Source: Entophlyctis helioformis (taxonomy: Eukaryota; Chytridiomycota; Chytridiomycetes; Chytridiales; Chytriomycetaceae). Taken from it: 64,000 bases of DNA. Below, piece by piece: positions 46,471 to 58,251 of the stretch. The translations under genes and the position numbers were made by a program. The stretch covers positions 62,001 through 126,000 of the forward strand of contig JAHLKH010000040.1 of the NCBI GenBank assembly GCA_025526915.1, read 5' to 3'. The notes beneath the pieces were generated by a model that saw only the letters and a list, made by a program, of their open reading frames with translations, ran no database searches and was not told the DNA's origin. Position 1 is the first letter of the stretch. Every line of letters starts with the position of its first letter.

Positions 46471-46751
46471 GAGGGAAAGCCATCACCACCCCTTCGCGTC
46501 TTCCCGTTCATCCATCACTGCTGTCTACTACGCGATCCACATCCTCTTTTCCGTGTGCACGATCCTTTGGCTCGGCTCAGCATGTGTTGCTTCTGCACAT
46601 CAGCCGCGACATCGGGAACCTCCGACATCCCATCAACAGCCATGCCTTCGTCGTGGTCCACGGCAACCGGAGGCACTTCCCAATCGAGCTTAAATGTCAC
46701 TATATGAAGGTAAGATGCTTTTGGATGTGCATCGTCCACGCCGGCTGCTGA

Positions 46752-46790
46752 CTCGTGCGACAAAGGCCGAGCCGTCGTGGGCTTGTCAAG
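46752..46790 (+). repeat. Right 39-bp direct repeat flanking the GIY-YIG gene
   Basis: Same orientation as the copy at 45193-45231, differing at two positions (G to A at base 12 and A to T at base 27). It lies 100 bp from the 3' end of the convergent coiled-coil gene. Confidence 0.88.
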
Positions 46791-46889
46791 ATTGCGCGTG
46801 CTGCTGTTCACAGGCAACGAAAGTAGAAGAGACCGTCTATTGGAATACCGCCACCAACAACACTGCAACGAATAAACGAATGAATACAA

Positions 46890-49800
46890 TCACCGCGCGC
46901 TGTTGGGCGGCGTCCCGCCACGGCTCGACCCGCCGCTCCCGCCGGCCGCCATCGCCGCCAGCCGCCGCTGCAGCATCGCATTCTGCTCCTCCAGATCGTC
47001 AATCTGGTCGCCGAGCTGCGACTTCTCCGTCAGCAGCTTGGCCACCTTGCCGTACGCGTTCTTGACCTCGATATTGAGCTCGGCGATCGTCGCCTGGAAG
47101 TCGTCTGCCTGCTCCTGCGACGCCTTGAGAATGGCCGCCGTGGCATCCGCCGCCGTCGCGTCAAACGTCATGCGCCGCTGCGAGTCGGCCTGCGCGAGCC
47201 GCTCAGAGAGCTTGGTGATCTTGTCCAGGTACTGCGCGTTCTCCTGCACGAGATCCTGTGCATGCGTCTCGGCCGTCTTGACGTGGTCTTGCATGGCTGC
47301 CAGCTGCGTCTCGAGACTGTCAATGCGCTCGAGTGACGCCTGCAGCTCCTGCGCACCGGCTGCGTTGCCACCGCCGTTGCCACCGCCGTTGGCGTCGGCT
47401 TGCTTCTGCTTGTCGGCAGCACTCCGAAGCGACAGAATCTCGTCCTCGTACTCTTCAAGCTGCTGCTGGCTGTCCTCGGCGATCGATGTCTGCATCGCCA
47501 AGTCTTCCTTGAGCACCGCGATATCGCGCTCGCGGACAGCAACCTCCTTGCTCAGCTGCTCGACACGCTCGCGCAGCTCCTTGAGCTCCGTCTGCAGCCC
47601 AGCCACGTCCGCAGAGGCTGCCGCAGAGGCCGTGGCGGCTGCATTCGCAATCTCGTAGTCCGCCTCGGTCTGCACCTTTTGCAGCTCTTCCATCATGGCC
47701 GACTCCTTGTCCTGCATCTCCTGCATCGTCTGCTCCAGGAGCTCGATGGTGTTGTCGCGGTCCGCAAGCTCCTCTTCCAGATCCTTGACGCGCTGCTGCA
47801 GATCAGAGTCCGCGCCAGGCATAGGTGCCGCTGCCGCCCGTGACGCCTCGTTCTCTGCCATCGCCCTGGCAGTCGCCTGCTTGGCTGCCTCGGCCTCGGC
47901 TTCTGCAGCCTTGGCCGCATCCTTGGCCGCCTTCGCCTCGGCTGCCGCCGCTGCTGCCGCCGCATTCGCCTTGGCAACTTCGCCGCTCGCAGCCTCGGCA
48001 GCCTTGGCAGCAGAAGCCTGTGCATCGCGCACAGCCTCGTCGGCCTGCCGCTTGGCCGTCTGTGCATCGCTCTCAGCCACCTCGACGCGCCGCGACAGCT
48101 CGACAATCTGCGCATCCAGCACGCCAATCTTTTCGATCAGCGCAGCCTTGTCGCCATCAGAGCTTCCAACCGCTGCCGCCGATCGAGTCGTTTCCATGGC
48201 ATCATCGGTCGCCTTGAGCTTCCGCGTCAGCTCGTCAATCGTGTCCTCGTGGCGCGAGATGGCCGCCCGGAGCGTCTTGATCTGGTCGTCGCGGCCACGG
48301 ATATCTGCTTCGAGGCCGCCAATCTTGGTCTTGAGTTGGCCCGCCATCGTCGTCTGTGCGGCAAGATCCACAACATACGCCTTGATCTGGCTGTCCATCT
48401 GGTCAATCTTGGCCTGCAGCTCGTTTGTGGCGCTGGCATCTCTCGACTGGCCCTGGGCAGACTCGGCCAACTCGGCGATCCGCTTCTCGGCCTCCTGCAC
48501 ATCATCCTCGAGCGACTTGACATACTGGTCACGCTCCGCCACCTCGGCCTCTAAATCGCCCACGCGTGTCTTGAGCTGGCCAATCTCAGTCTCCCGCGCC
48601 TTGACTTGCGCCGTCAGCTCGCCCACAGCATCGGCACTCGTCGCTTGGCTCTGGACCGACTCGGTCAGCTCGGCGATCCGCTTCTCGGCCTCCTCAACGT
48701 CGTCTTCAAGCGACTTGATGTACTGGTCGCGCTCTTGGATCTCCTTTTCATACACGTCCAGACTGTTGCGAGCGCGGTCCATATCGCCGCCAAGCTTCTC
48801 AGCCTGTGCGAGCGCAGCCGCCTCAGCCTGGCGTGCCTCGTCGATCTGGGCAACAAGATCCGCAACACGTGTCTCGAGCGCACGCTGCTGGTCTTGCATG
48901 TGAGCGATCTCGCGTTCGTTGGCAACAAGTGCGTCACGCGCGGCTTGCAGTGTAGCAATCTCGCTTCTCAGGGTCGCAGCATCCGACTGTGCAGCAAGGA
49001 CGGCAGCCTCGAGTTGCGAGATCTTGAAGCGGGCCTCGTCCGCTTCGCGGGAGAGCATCTCATTCATCTTGGACAGCTCGCCAGCCTCTCGGGACAGCTC
49101 GTCAGACTCGGCATTGGCCGCCTCGAGCTCCTCCCGCATTCGCTGCATGGCCTCTTCCGACACGCCGGCACTGCTGCTCTTGCTCGCCTCAGCCGCTGCC
49201 GCTGCAGCCGCCTGGTTGGCCATGTCCTTGGCCTTGGCGAGTCCGGCCTCCAGCTGCGCGATGGTGGCGTCACGCTCCTCGACCTCTTGACTCAGCTGGT
49301 CAAGGTGCTTCTCCGACTCTTGCAGCATGTTTTCCAGCTCGGAATACTCTGCATTCTTGTCGTTGATCGTGGCGGCCAGCCGTTCCTCGGCGGCTTGCGC
49401 AGCAGCAAGCTGCACACGCATTTGGTCGAGCTCCTGTGTCAACTTGGTCTGCGCCTCGGCGTTGGACTCGGCAGAGCCAGCACGCGCGAGCGCATTGATA
49501 AGCTGCATCTTGGTCTCGTTGAGTTCGCCCGTGGTGATGTCCAGACGCTCCTCGAGACTGTGGATGGTCGCCTGCTTCTTGGCGACCTCGTCTTCCAGCT
49601 GGTCGGCAAGCTCCATGTTCTTCTCGTTGAGATCCTCGAGCTTGGACACGTCCTCTTTCCACCGCGCTGCATCCTTGGCGCTCCATTCCTTCATGTCGGC
49701 AATCTCGTCCTTATGGGGGTTATGCAAGAGAAGAGAGTCAGCACATGGACATGCCGCGGCAATGACATCAACAAAGCCGTACCTGCAGCTTGGCAACCAT

Positions 49801-52513
49801 CCGGTCGGCGTCAGCGAGACGCGTCTGCAGATTCTGTGCCGCAGCGGACATGGCCTTTTCAGCAGCGAGCGAAGCAGTCAACTCGTCTGTGGTGGCCTTC
49901 ATCTGCTTGATCTCTATGCTCATGGAGGCAATGGCGGCAGTCTTGTCCGCAAGCATCGCATCTGCTTCGGCGGCACGGGCCAGATCAGCCTCCTCGACCT
50001 GCGATAGCCGTTGGCGCAGATCGTCGCACTCTGCGCGAGCAGTCGCCAGCAGACCCTCGGTCGACTGCAGAGAGGCCTTCATCTTGTCGAGGCTGGCCAT
50101 CAATGCGCGCGCTTCTGTTTCGGCACGCACAGCACGCTCCTCGGCAACCTCGACGGCTGCGGCATCCTTGTTGCGCTCCTTGAACAGCTGGTACTTGTCG
50201 CGCGTCTCCTCGTACTGCCACTGGACTTCCTGGTGGTTGATCTTGAGGTTGTTGTAGGATTCGTTGAGGGCAGTGTGTTGCTCGGTGAGCGTCGCAAGGT
50301 CCTGTTGGAGCTTGGTGTTGGCCAGCGCCAGGTTGGCATTGTCCATCTGGAGCTCGCCAATCTTGAGTTGGAAGTCCTTGCTGTCGCGGTCGAGAGCACG
50401 GTCGCTGGGAGAGAGTGCCTGTGGTTGCTGCGACTGTTTCGGCGGGGGAGGTGGAAGCGCATGGGATGGCGGAGGCATGGGCGGGAGTCCTGAAGACGGC
50501 GGCGGGGGAGGAGCAGAGGGCAGGCCCATCGAGGGCGGAAGACCCCGCGATGTCGCATTGCTAGTGCTGCTGGTTTGGCTCGCACTCGCCTGAGCAGCCT
50601 TGAGATCAGCCTCAGCCTTTGTCGCTCTTGCCGTCGCCGACTCTGCGGCCATCTCCGCCTGCTGGGCCTTGATGTTGGCCTCGACAATGGCGGCTTCGGC
50701 AGTGGCAAGCGACACGGCCAGACTGGAGCACTTGGTCTTGAGCGCCGTCAGCTCAGCCTGGGCTACACCGTTCTTCTTGAGCAGCATGTCGGTCTCGGCG
50801 CGTGTCTTGGCCACACTCTCCTCGTACATCTGCACCTGTCGAGTCTTTTCGGCGATCTGCTCCTGCAGACCCGTGTTTTCCTGCTCAAGCACGTCAACGG
50901 TCGTGTACGCCTCCTGCATCGTCTGCTCAAAGTCGGTGATGCGGTTCTGTGCAACAACAAGGCTGGCTTCTAGCGTGCTGATGAGCCTGTCCTTTTCGTC
51001 AACCGTGCGCTCCAGCTGCGACACCTTGGCCTGGCTCTCGCCCTGGCTCTGAGGTGCCTGGCGCTCTTGGGAGATGCGCGCACGCAGCGTCTCTTCGGTG
51101 TCTTTGGCCTTGAGCAGCTGGTTGCGGGCCTGCGCGAGCTCCTGCTCGAGAGCCTTTTGGCACGACTCGGCCAGAATGCGTCCCTCTTGGTTGCGCTTGG
51201 ACGCCTGAGCCCACTGCTTGACCTTGGTCTGCACCTTGGACAGGTCGTCTGTCGTCTCTCGCAGACGCGCCTCCAGCTCAGTGACGCGGCGGTTCTCGAT
51301 GGCCGTCGTGGGCAGGTGCGGGTTGCGTCGCCGAGCATCGATCATGGAGCGCAAGTAGGCAGCCTCTTCTTCGGCGATGGAGCGTTTCTTGCCGAGATCC
51401 ATGAGCGTGACCTCTTGCTTCTCGACCGTGTCCTTTGCTTTCTTGAGCTCGGCGCGAAAGTGCATGAGGGCCTGGACGAGCTCGAGTTTGAAGGCATCCA
51501 TGTCGCGCGTGTCGCTGCGCTTGAGCAGGTCTGCGAAAGCGTCTGTGCGGTCAACGTGCAGCTCGGACTTGAGGCCGCTGGACTTGAACGTGACGAGCTC
51601 GGACGACAGCCAACTCTGCCTCTCCTTGAGGTCGTAGATGATTTTGTTCTTGAGGTTGAGCTCTGCGGCGGACTTGCGGGCAGTTGCAAGCAGAACGTCG
51701 TGCGGCAGTGTCGCAAGGTCGACGGCTGGCGATCGCTGGACAGCCGTGGCAGCGGCAACGGCAGCAGCGATCGACTGCTGCTGCTGCTGCTCCTCCTGCT
51801 GTTCCTGGCGCTGGCGCATCTGGTAGTTTGCTGCAACCGTGGAAGGGATGCCGTTGAGTGTGGAAGGAGCCGACGATCCAGCCTGGGCTTTGAACAGGAC
51901 GGCGGCAGCCGTCTGCGATTGGCTGTTGGATGCAGATCCAGCGAGAGCCGCCGACGCAGCCGACGCCGCCGACGACGAGGCGTTGGACAGCAGGGTGCCA
52001 AAGGCAGGATCTTGGCTGAACGACTGGCTTTGCTGGAAGCCGGGAGCCGGCGGCAGCTGGCCAAGCGGAGGCGGGCCGCGGGCAGGCGACTGCATGCTGG
52101 GGTTGGCCGATGGCGAAGCAGACGCCATGAACTGCGGCTGGCTCTGCGGCTGGCTCTGCTGCTGAAAGGGCGGTGTAGAGCGGCTGGTGTCCTGCAGGCC
52201 GTAGGCGGCAGGGTTTCCGGTGTTGCCGGGCGAGGAGAAGGGCACAGGCGAGCCGTTGGCCGTGGGCGGGGCTGCCGTGTGCATGCGGGCCGCCGCCGTT
52301 CAAGGGTTCGCGAAGGGCGGTCAGCAGGCAGGCAGCCACGACGGCACAAAGGCAGGCAGGCAGACGAACGTGGCGTCGGCAGATACACACCTTGCTGCAG
52401 CCGTTGCTGCTGTTGCTGTTGCTGTTGTTGCTGTTGTTGCTGCAGCTGCTGTTGCTCAAGCTGCTTGCGGGCCATGGCAGAGGCAGCCGCACTCGCAGGG
52501 CCTGGGCTGGCCA

Positions 52514-52547
<34 letters not shown>

Positions 52548-52772
52548 GCCTCCGCTGCCGGCGTTGGACGGAGAGCCCGCCTGCAAGCGCTGCTGCTGCA
52601 GATACAGCTCGTACTGCTGCTGGTACTGCGGCGGGATGGTCAGGCTGGACTTGCGTGCTGCCGGCCCGCCCGGTGGGCCCGATGGCAGCGGCTGCTGCGG
52701 TGGCTGTTGCTGCTGCTGCGGCTGCTGCGGCTGCGAGGGCAGCTGCTGGCGCGGTGGCTGCCGCTGGTCCAT
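46890..52772 (-). CDS. 1,896-aa coiled-coil scaffold, KelA/Tea1-tail-like, with polyglutamine N-terminus
   Basis: Three exons: 52772-52391, 52271-49783 and 49709-46890. Phases close exactly (5,691 nt). The N-terminus (about residues 1-310) is Gln/Pro/Ser/Ala-rich and disordered, with several polyglutamine runs. Residues from about 320 on are almost unbroken coiled coil. The part reading RQSWLSSELVTFKSSG, then ELVQALMHFRAELKKAKDTVEKQ and IAEEEAAYLRSMIDARR, resembles the conserved coil after the kelch repeats in fungal cell-end markers KelA/Tea1. No kelch repeats are present here. A proline-rich loop (PPPPPSSGLPPMPPPSHALPP-like, about residue 740) interrupts the coil. Pairs of repeated coil modules (RDQYIKSLEDDVEEAEKRIAEL) occur near residues 1310-1400. 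The end is glycine-rich (GGSGGSSRGGTPPNSAR). A polarity/cytoskeletal scaffold role is inferred. Confidence 0.82.
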
Positions 52773-52876
52773 GTTGCGTGGTTGCAGGGCAAGCCGCGAG
52801 AGAATCTATTGGCAGCAGTCTATTGGCATACAAGACACGGCTTACAAGACAACATAAGACAAGACCGCCACGGCAG

Positions 52877-53708
52877 TCACCCGTCAAAGCGGCTGCCCCG
52901 TCGCTCGGCCTTGGCTGACGATCGGTGCTGCTTGTCTCGCCTCCGCCGCTCCTTCTCCGCGTCCTTGAGCTCGCTGATCCGCTTGACCGTCTCTGCCGAC
53001 GGGCCGTCGGCCACATACGCGGCCCTGCTCACGAGCTCGCCCAGCCGGCCCATGCAGTCCTCCAGGTTCTGCGGCTGTGTGCGGAACCGGTCCGAGCTGA
53101 GCACAAACTCGCCCTTTTTGTTGATCCTGGCGGGGTTCTGCTCGCGGGCACGGAGCGTCAGTCGCACGGATCTGCCATGTCCATGCTGTGTTCCTGTCGT
53201 GTCTTTGCACGCATCGCACGCACCTGTGCAATGAGCCGTGCTTTTACAGGCGCCGGCAGCCAGTCTGCGTCACGCACCGCGAACCGCATGTCGACCTTGG
53301 TGTTGACTGCCGATCGCCGTCAGTTCCACGGCAGCGAGACGGCAGTCAGACGGCAGCCACCCACCCTTGTTCACATTCTGCCCTCCAGGCCCACTGCTCC
53401 TCGAGTACTGGAACAGCAGCGTCTCTGAGTGCCACCACCGGCTGGTCAGTCCCAGGCCCACGGCCGATGCAGTTGAATGCAGCAGCACCAGCAGGCGAAC
53501 CTCGTGGAATCGAGTCCTTGGAAAAGGATGCCAGAAACCGCCTGCACTGCTCGTCGTCCTTGGCGTTACTGCCGCTGCTGCCATTGCTGCCAGCGCCAGA
53601 GTGCAGCTGGCGGTGCTGCCCAGTATGCGGTAGTGCTGCCAATCCCTGTATCCGCACGGGCTGCCGTGCAGCCAGCAGCGCAAGCCTGCATGTCGACGTG
53701 GGCACCAT
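52877..53708 (-). CDS. Mitochondrial ICT1/MRPL58-type peptidyl-tRNA hydrolase (GGQ domain)
   Basis: Class-I release-factor-like hydrolase that frees nascent chains from stalled mitoribosomes. Exons: 53708-53501, 53424-about 53366, about 53309-53223 and about 53148-52877. The catalytic block is SRSSGPGGQNVNKVNTKVDMRF with the GGQ motif. It is followed by VKARLIAQNPARINKKGEFVLSSDRFRTQ and the basic C-terminal tail (ERRRRDKQHRSSAKAERR) that binds the ribosome. An Arg/Ala/Leu-rich N-terminus (MVPTSTCRLALLAARQPVR) fits a mitochondrial presequence. An upstream in-frame ATG at 53735 is the alternative start. The intron 53500-53425 joins SIPRE directly to TLLFQYSRSSGPGGQ. The start is 41 bp (or 14 bp) from that of the divergent CSN2. 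Confidence 0.88.
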
Positions 53709-53749
53709 AGCTGCACTTTCCTCACGCTCAGGCAACTCGAAGAACCACC

Positions 53750-56043
53750 ATGTCCGACTTTGAGGAAGACTTTATGGCAAGTGCATGCCGCTTGTATCTG
53801 GCCACAGTCGCAGTCGCAGGAGGGGCGAGAACAGAGGCAGCAGCATCAGCAGCAGAGGGCACGCCGAGCACCCAAGCAGCCGGCTGACGCTGCAGTGGTC
53901 GCCATGGCAACCAACAGGCCGAGGATGGCGACGAGGACTTTGGCTTTGAGTTTGAGGACGACAACGAGGACGACGACGAGCCCGATGTCGACCTGGAGAA
54001 CAAGTACTACAACGCAAAGGGTGGGTTGTCTGCCTGCGTGCGTGCGTGCATCCCGGCTGCCTGGCGCGGCTCTGGCACGGTGCAGCCAGACCCGTCCGCG
54101 TGCAACCACCCCTGGCCGTCCATGTCGTGTCGATCTGACGCTGGCGGCGACCCACAACCAGGCCACAAGGAAGACTCGCCCGAGACGGCCCTCAAGGAGT
54201 TCCGTGCCGTGGTCGATGCCGAAGAGGAAAAGGGCGACTGGTGAGCGGGCCGCTCTGCCTGGCTTCTCGCTCTGCGGCCATGTGCCTGCCTGTCTGTCTG
54301 CCTGTCTGTCTGGCACTCACGGCGACTGTTGTGGCTGGCAGGGGATTCAAGGCACTGAAGCAGATGGTCAAGCTCGAGTTTGCCATGGGCGACCACAAGG
54401 CGGTGAGTGCACCTGCCATGCATGCCATGAACGCACCGCTGCATCTCGTGGCATGGCTGGTTGTTGACGATCCGGCAACAGGCCCTCCGAGACTACAAGG
54501 AACTGCTCACATACACCCGCTCGGCCATCACGCGCAACTACAGCGAGAAGAGCATCAACAGCATCATCGACAACATCTCCACGTCGCAGGACATGGCCTT
54601 CCTCGAAGACTTTTACGCAGTCACCCTCAAGTATCTGGAAGAGTCCAAGAACGACGTGCGTCTCGCTCATCATGTCGACAGCGCGTGGCCTGTCTGCCCA
54701 GCACACGGCTGACGAAATGCTTGCTCGACAGCGTCTGTGGACCAAGACAAACCTGAAGCTGGCCAAGCTGTGGCTTGATCGCCAAGAGTACTCGCGCCTG
54801 ACCAAGGCAAGCCGACTTTCTCTGGGTGTTGTGCTTGGCTGCTGTGACACACGCTGCTGACACGGGCAATCCAAACCGATAGATCATCCGCCAGCTGCAC
54901 CATTCCTGCCAGAACGACGATGGCACAGACGATCAGCGCAAGGGCACGCTGCTGCTCGAGATCTTTGCGCTTGAGATCCAGATGTACACGGAGACCAAGG
55001 ACAACAAGAAGCTCAAGGTGGGTTGGACGTTTTGGCAGACCGGCAGACCGCCCGCCTGCCTGCCTTCCAAGCAGGCTGACACGAATGTGTGGCAGGCCGT
55101 GTACCAGCAGTGTCTGCAAGTCAAGTCTGCCATTCCACACCCCCGCATCATGGGTCAGTCTTGACGAGTCTTCAGTGGCAAGTATGCGTTTGGCTGACGC
55201 GAGACTCCTGTGCAGGCATCATCCGAGAGTGTGGTGGCAAGATGCACATGAGCGAGAGCGAGTGGGAAAAGGCCCAGACGGATTTCTTCGAGGCATTCAA
55301 GAGCTACGACGAGGCCGGCAGCCAGCAGCGTATCCAGTGTCTCAAGTGAGCCCCAGACACTCTGCTGGAGTATCCCCATGCAACCACTCACGCTGGAGCA
55401 CTCTACACAGATACCTGGTTCTGGCCAACATGCTCATGGAGTCGCAGATCAACCCGTTCGACTCGCAGGAAACCAAGCCGTATGCAGGCGACAAGCAGAT
55501 TGTGCCCATGACGAACCTCGTCAACGCGTTCCAACGCAAGGAGATCAACGAGTTTGAGCGTATTCTGCGCACCAACCGCTCGACCATCATGGACGACCCC
55601 TTTATTCGCACATACATTGACAATGTGCTCAAGAACATTCGTCTGCAGGTGCTCGTCAAGCTCCTGCGTCCATACACCCGCATCGAGATTTCCTTCATCT
55701 CCACTGTATGTGATGTGTGGGGCTGTTGGGCGATGCCGCGATGTGACTAACGGTTTTGCCCTGTGAAACAGCAACTCAACGTTGCAGCTGCCGAGGTCGA
55801 GGAGCTGCTCGTGACGCTTATTCTGGACAACCGCATTGCAGGCAAGATCGACCAGATCAACCAGCGCGTCGAGCTTGACCAGGAGTGCGTTTGTGTTGCA
55901 GCCGATGCCTTGCTTGGATGCGGCCTTGAACTGACGCTTGCTGCGGACATAGATCGACGGACCTGCAGTACTCGGCCATGGACAAGTGGGCCACCAATGC
56001 GCAGGGTCTCTACAGGAACGTTCTCGCCAAGGTGCAGGGTTAA
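53750..56043 (+). CDS. CSN2: CSN2, COP9 signalosome subunit 2 (PCI domain)
   Basis: Subunit of the complex that removes Nedd8 from cullins; CSN2 contacts cullin and Rbx1. Twelve exons: 53750-53776, 53918-54020, 54162-54240, 54342-54402, 54482-54655, 54732-54806, 54883-55017, 55096-55153, 55216-55345, 55411-55705, 55772-55884 and 55953-56043. These close to 446 aa (human 443). The acidic N-terminus reads [21 protein letters not shown]. Hallmarks are [87 protein letters not shown], and the PCI winged helix [27 protein letters not shown]. Introns after exon 1 (GC at 53777) and after exon 6 (GC at 54807) have GCAAG donors. A trophic convergent neighbour, FEX, lies 124 bp downstream. Confidence 0.96.
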
Positions 56044-56167
56044 ATCCCAGTATGCTGCTGCCGTTGGGTTGCAACCCTTCTGTCGGCCCGCGCAGACACC
56101 ATGCCACTTGTCTGTTGTAGCATCGAATCTGAATGAACCGTTCATTTGGACACACGCTATGGCACAT

Positions 56168-57542
56168 CTATGGCTGGCATTGGCCGCCTTGTATCCCGCC
56201 CAACGACAGTGTCCAGGAGCCCACAATCAGGAGCCCAAGGAGCTGCGACACGCCGACGGACGTCGCTGTGTACAGATAGGATGGCCGCACATCCAGCTTC
56301 ATGATCTCCATCGTAAACGTTGAGATGGTTGTCAAGCAGCCACAGAAGCCGTCCGAGAGTGCAACCAGCGTCGCGCATGCCAATGGCGTTGAGACGGCTC
56401 CAGTCGACGACCGCGACACGTACAGCGCGTACAGGAGCGCCGTTCCGGCCGTGTTGGCTGACGGGGATGTGAGCGCCATAAGTCCTTGGATGTCACAAGG
56501 CGGGAAGCATAGGGTGGACGCACCTGCGAATGTGCCAATGGGAAACCCGGGCAGCATGGTATTGTATCGAGATAACAGGTACCGGGTGGCTGATCCGATG
56601 GGTGCAACCACCAGTCCGATGGCAATGCTTGGTGCATAGACTGCTGGCGATCCCAGTGTCGTTCCCAGCGCAACAGCATAGACTGCCAAGCACGCTGCGA
56701 GTGGGATCAGCCACTTGCTGAACGAGACTGGTTGTGCATGGCGAGGCAGCTGCGATGGCGGAAGCAGCGACAGGTCGAGAAGCGGCACGAGATCCGGTAG
56801 CTGTGATCCTGCGGTGGCTGCCGACACCGACATGCCGATCGTGAGTCCGATGATTGCGAGTCCAGCCAGCACCTGGTCATGGAAGAGACATCAGCAGGCA
56901 TGAATGCGAGGCGCACCAAGCCACACAATGCGTACGTTGTCGCCCGGCAGTCTGCCCAAGCGATCTGCGCCAGCAAACTCGAGGTACGCAGCCAGCGAGA
57001 AGGACGAAAAGGTCGTGATGGATCCTGTTGCAGTCGCAGGGTGGGCAGCGTCCACAGGGTGAGCCGCATGCATGCTAGCCGATCGCTCTTGCCGAGCGGG
57101 ACGCACCACACAGGCCGGTCGACAGCCCGACAAGCAGGTTCGGGCATCGGGCAGCGAGGGCCGGTTTGTTGCGGTCGATCCAGCCCATGATCAGGCATCC
57201 AACAACCTGCGGGTAGAGGATGGCGGCGACGGGCGACTGCGGGTACGAGTGCAGACGCAAGAGGCCTAGGCGGGCCAGGTATCCGAGCCCCGACCAGAGG
57301 ATCAGGTGCAGGACGATGGGCGGCGTGAGTGGCGGCCAGGAGAGCGGCTGGCGCTGGCGGACGGCCGGCTCCTCGACGCTGTCTGACATGGATCCAGGGG
57401 GTGTGACGGCAGCAGTGGATGGCAGCACGTGCAGCGGGTGGGCGGCGGCGGCGGCTGTCATGGGCTGCCCGGGCTGCCCAAGCTGCTGCTCAGACGCCTC
57501 GCCGTCGTGGGCAAGGCGCGCAAGGGATGCGGTGGAAGCCAT
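56168..57542 (-). CDS. FEX: FEX fluoride export channel (dual CrcB/Fluc domains)
   Basis: Plasma-membrane fluoride channel/exporter protecting fungi from environmental fluoride. Three exons: 57542-57107, 57024-56936 and 56872-56168, 409 aa. A cytosolic N-terminus of about 75 residues precedes two homologous four-helix domains, as in eukaryotic FEX. Domain 1 has LHLILWSGLGYLARLGL, the GLSTGLCGSITTFSSF motif and LAIIGLTIGMSVS. Domain 2 has GSATRYLLSRYNTMLPGFPIGTF, LVALSDGFCGCLTTISTF, and a final helix VSQLLGLLIVGSWTLSLGG. The two GxCGxxTTxSxF segments are the Phe-box/TTFS regions lining the twin pores. An upstream in-frame ATG at 57596 would nearly abut the neighbouring light-chain gene, so 57542 is preferred. 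Confidence 0.93.
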
Positions 57543-57599
57543 CACGACCGGGTCCATCCAACGGCGTTCATTCAAGAAGACGAGGCAAGTGGCCACGCA

Positions 57600-58251
57600 T
57601 CACTCGCCGTGCTTGAGCACATGCACAAACTGGCGGTAGTTGAAGTTGTTCTCGCGGTCGATCGGTGTGCCCTTGAACATGACGTCCACCTGTGCGCAGC
57701 CGTCAGTCTGCGTGTCCAGCCACTCGGCCAGCAATCGCCAGCCCACCTCGTCGTCTGTAAAGCGGTCGCCCATCGTGGTCATGGCCTCGCGCAGCATGTC
57801 GGCGTTGATGAATCCAGACTTGGCGTCGTCAAAACACTCAAACGCCTGCAGGATCTCGTGCTCGGGGTCCGTGCCGCTCATCTTCTCGCCCATGAGTGTC
57901 AGGAACATGGTAAAGTTGATGCTGCCGGGTGCCTCGCTGATCATGTCGTCGATCATGTCTTCTGTCGGGTTCTGGCCTGCACTCGCACGGCCATCGCTGT
58001 CAGGCTGCAAAGCGTGGCAAGGAAGCAGGAGCGGAGAGGAGAGGAGCATGAAAGAGAGAGACAGAAGGCGAGAGCAACGCACCAAGGGAAGCAAGCATGT
58101 CCTTGAGATCTTCCTTGTCGATGAAGCCGTCATTGTCGTGGTCGATGAGCGAGAAGGCCTCTTTGAACTCGGCGATCTGCTTCTGGTCAAACATGGCAAA
58201 CACATTCGAGTTTTGGCGCACGGCGCGCTTCTTCTTTTGCTTGCGTTGGGA
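57600..58251 (-). CDS. Myosin II regulatory light chain (EF-hand), first exon not located
   Basis: EF-hand protein binding the IQ motif of myosin heavy chain and controlling cytokinetic/cortical contractility. The visible part starts with a basic [15 protein letters not shown] segment, then [22 protein letters not shown]. The calcium loop [12 protein letters not shown] follows, then [45 protein letters not shown], and [15 protein letters not shown] at the stop (57600). The phosphorylatable Ser context ([10 protein letters not shown]) matches non-muscle regulatory light chains. A 63-bp intron splits the third block after FTDDE. Exon 2 begins at 58251 after a good acceptor. A small upstream ATG exon must lie between 58260 and about 58800 but was not identified. 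Family assignment is secure. Confidence 0.88.

Noticed and set aside
46890..52772. Two separate coiled-coil genes (split near 49750)
   Set aside because: A clean phase-0 intron (49782-49710) joins them into one continuous coil, and no start codon or promoter-like spacer lies between.
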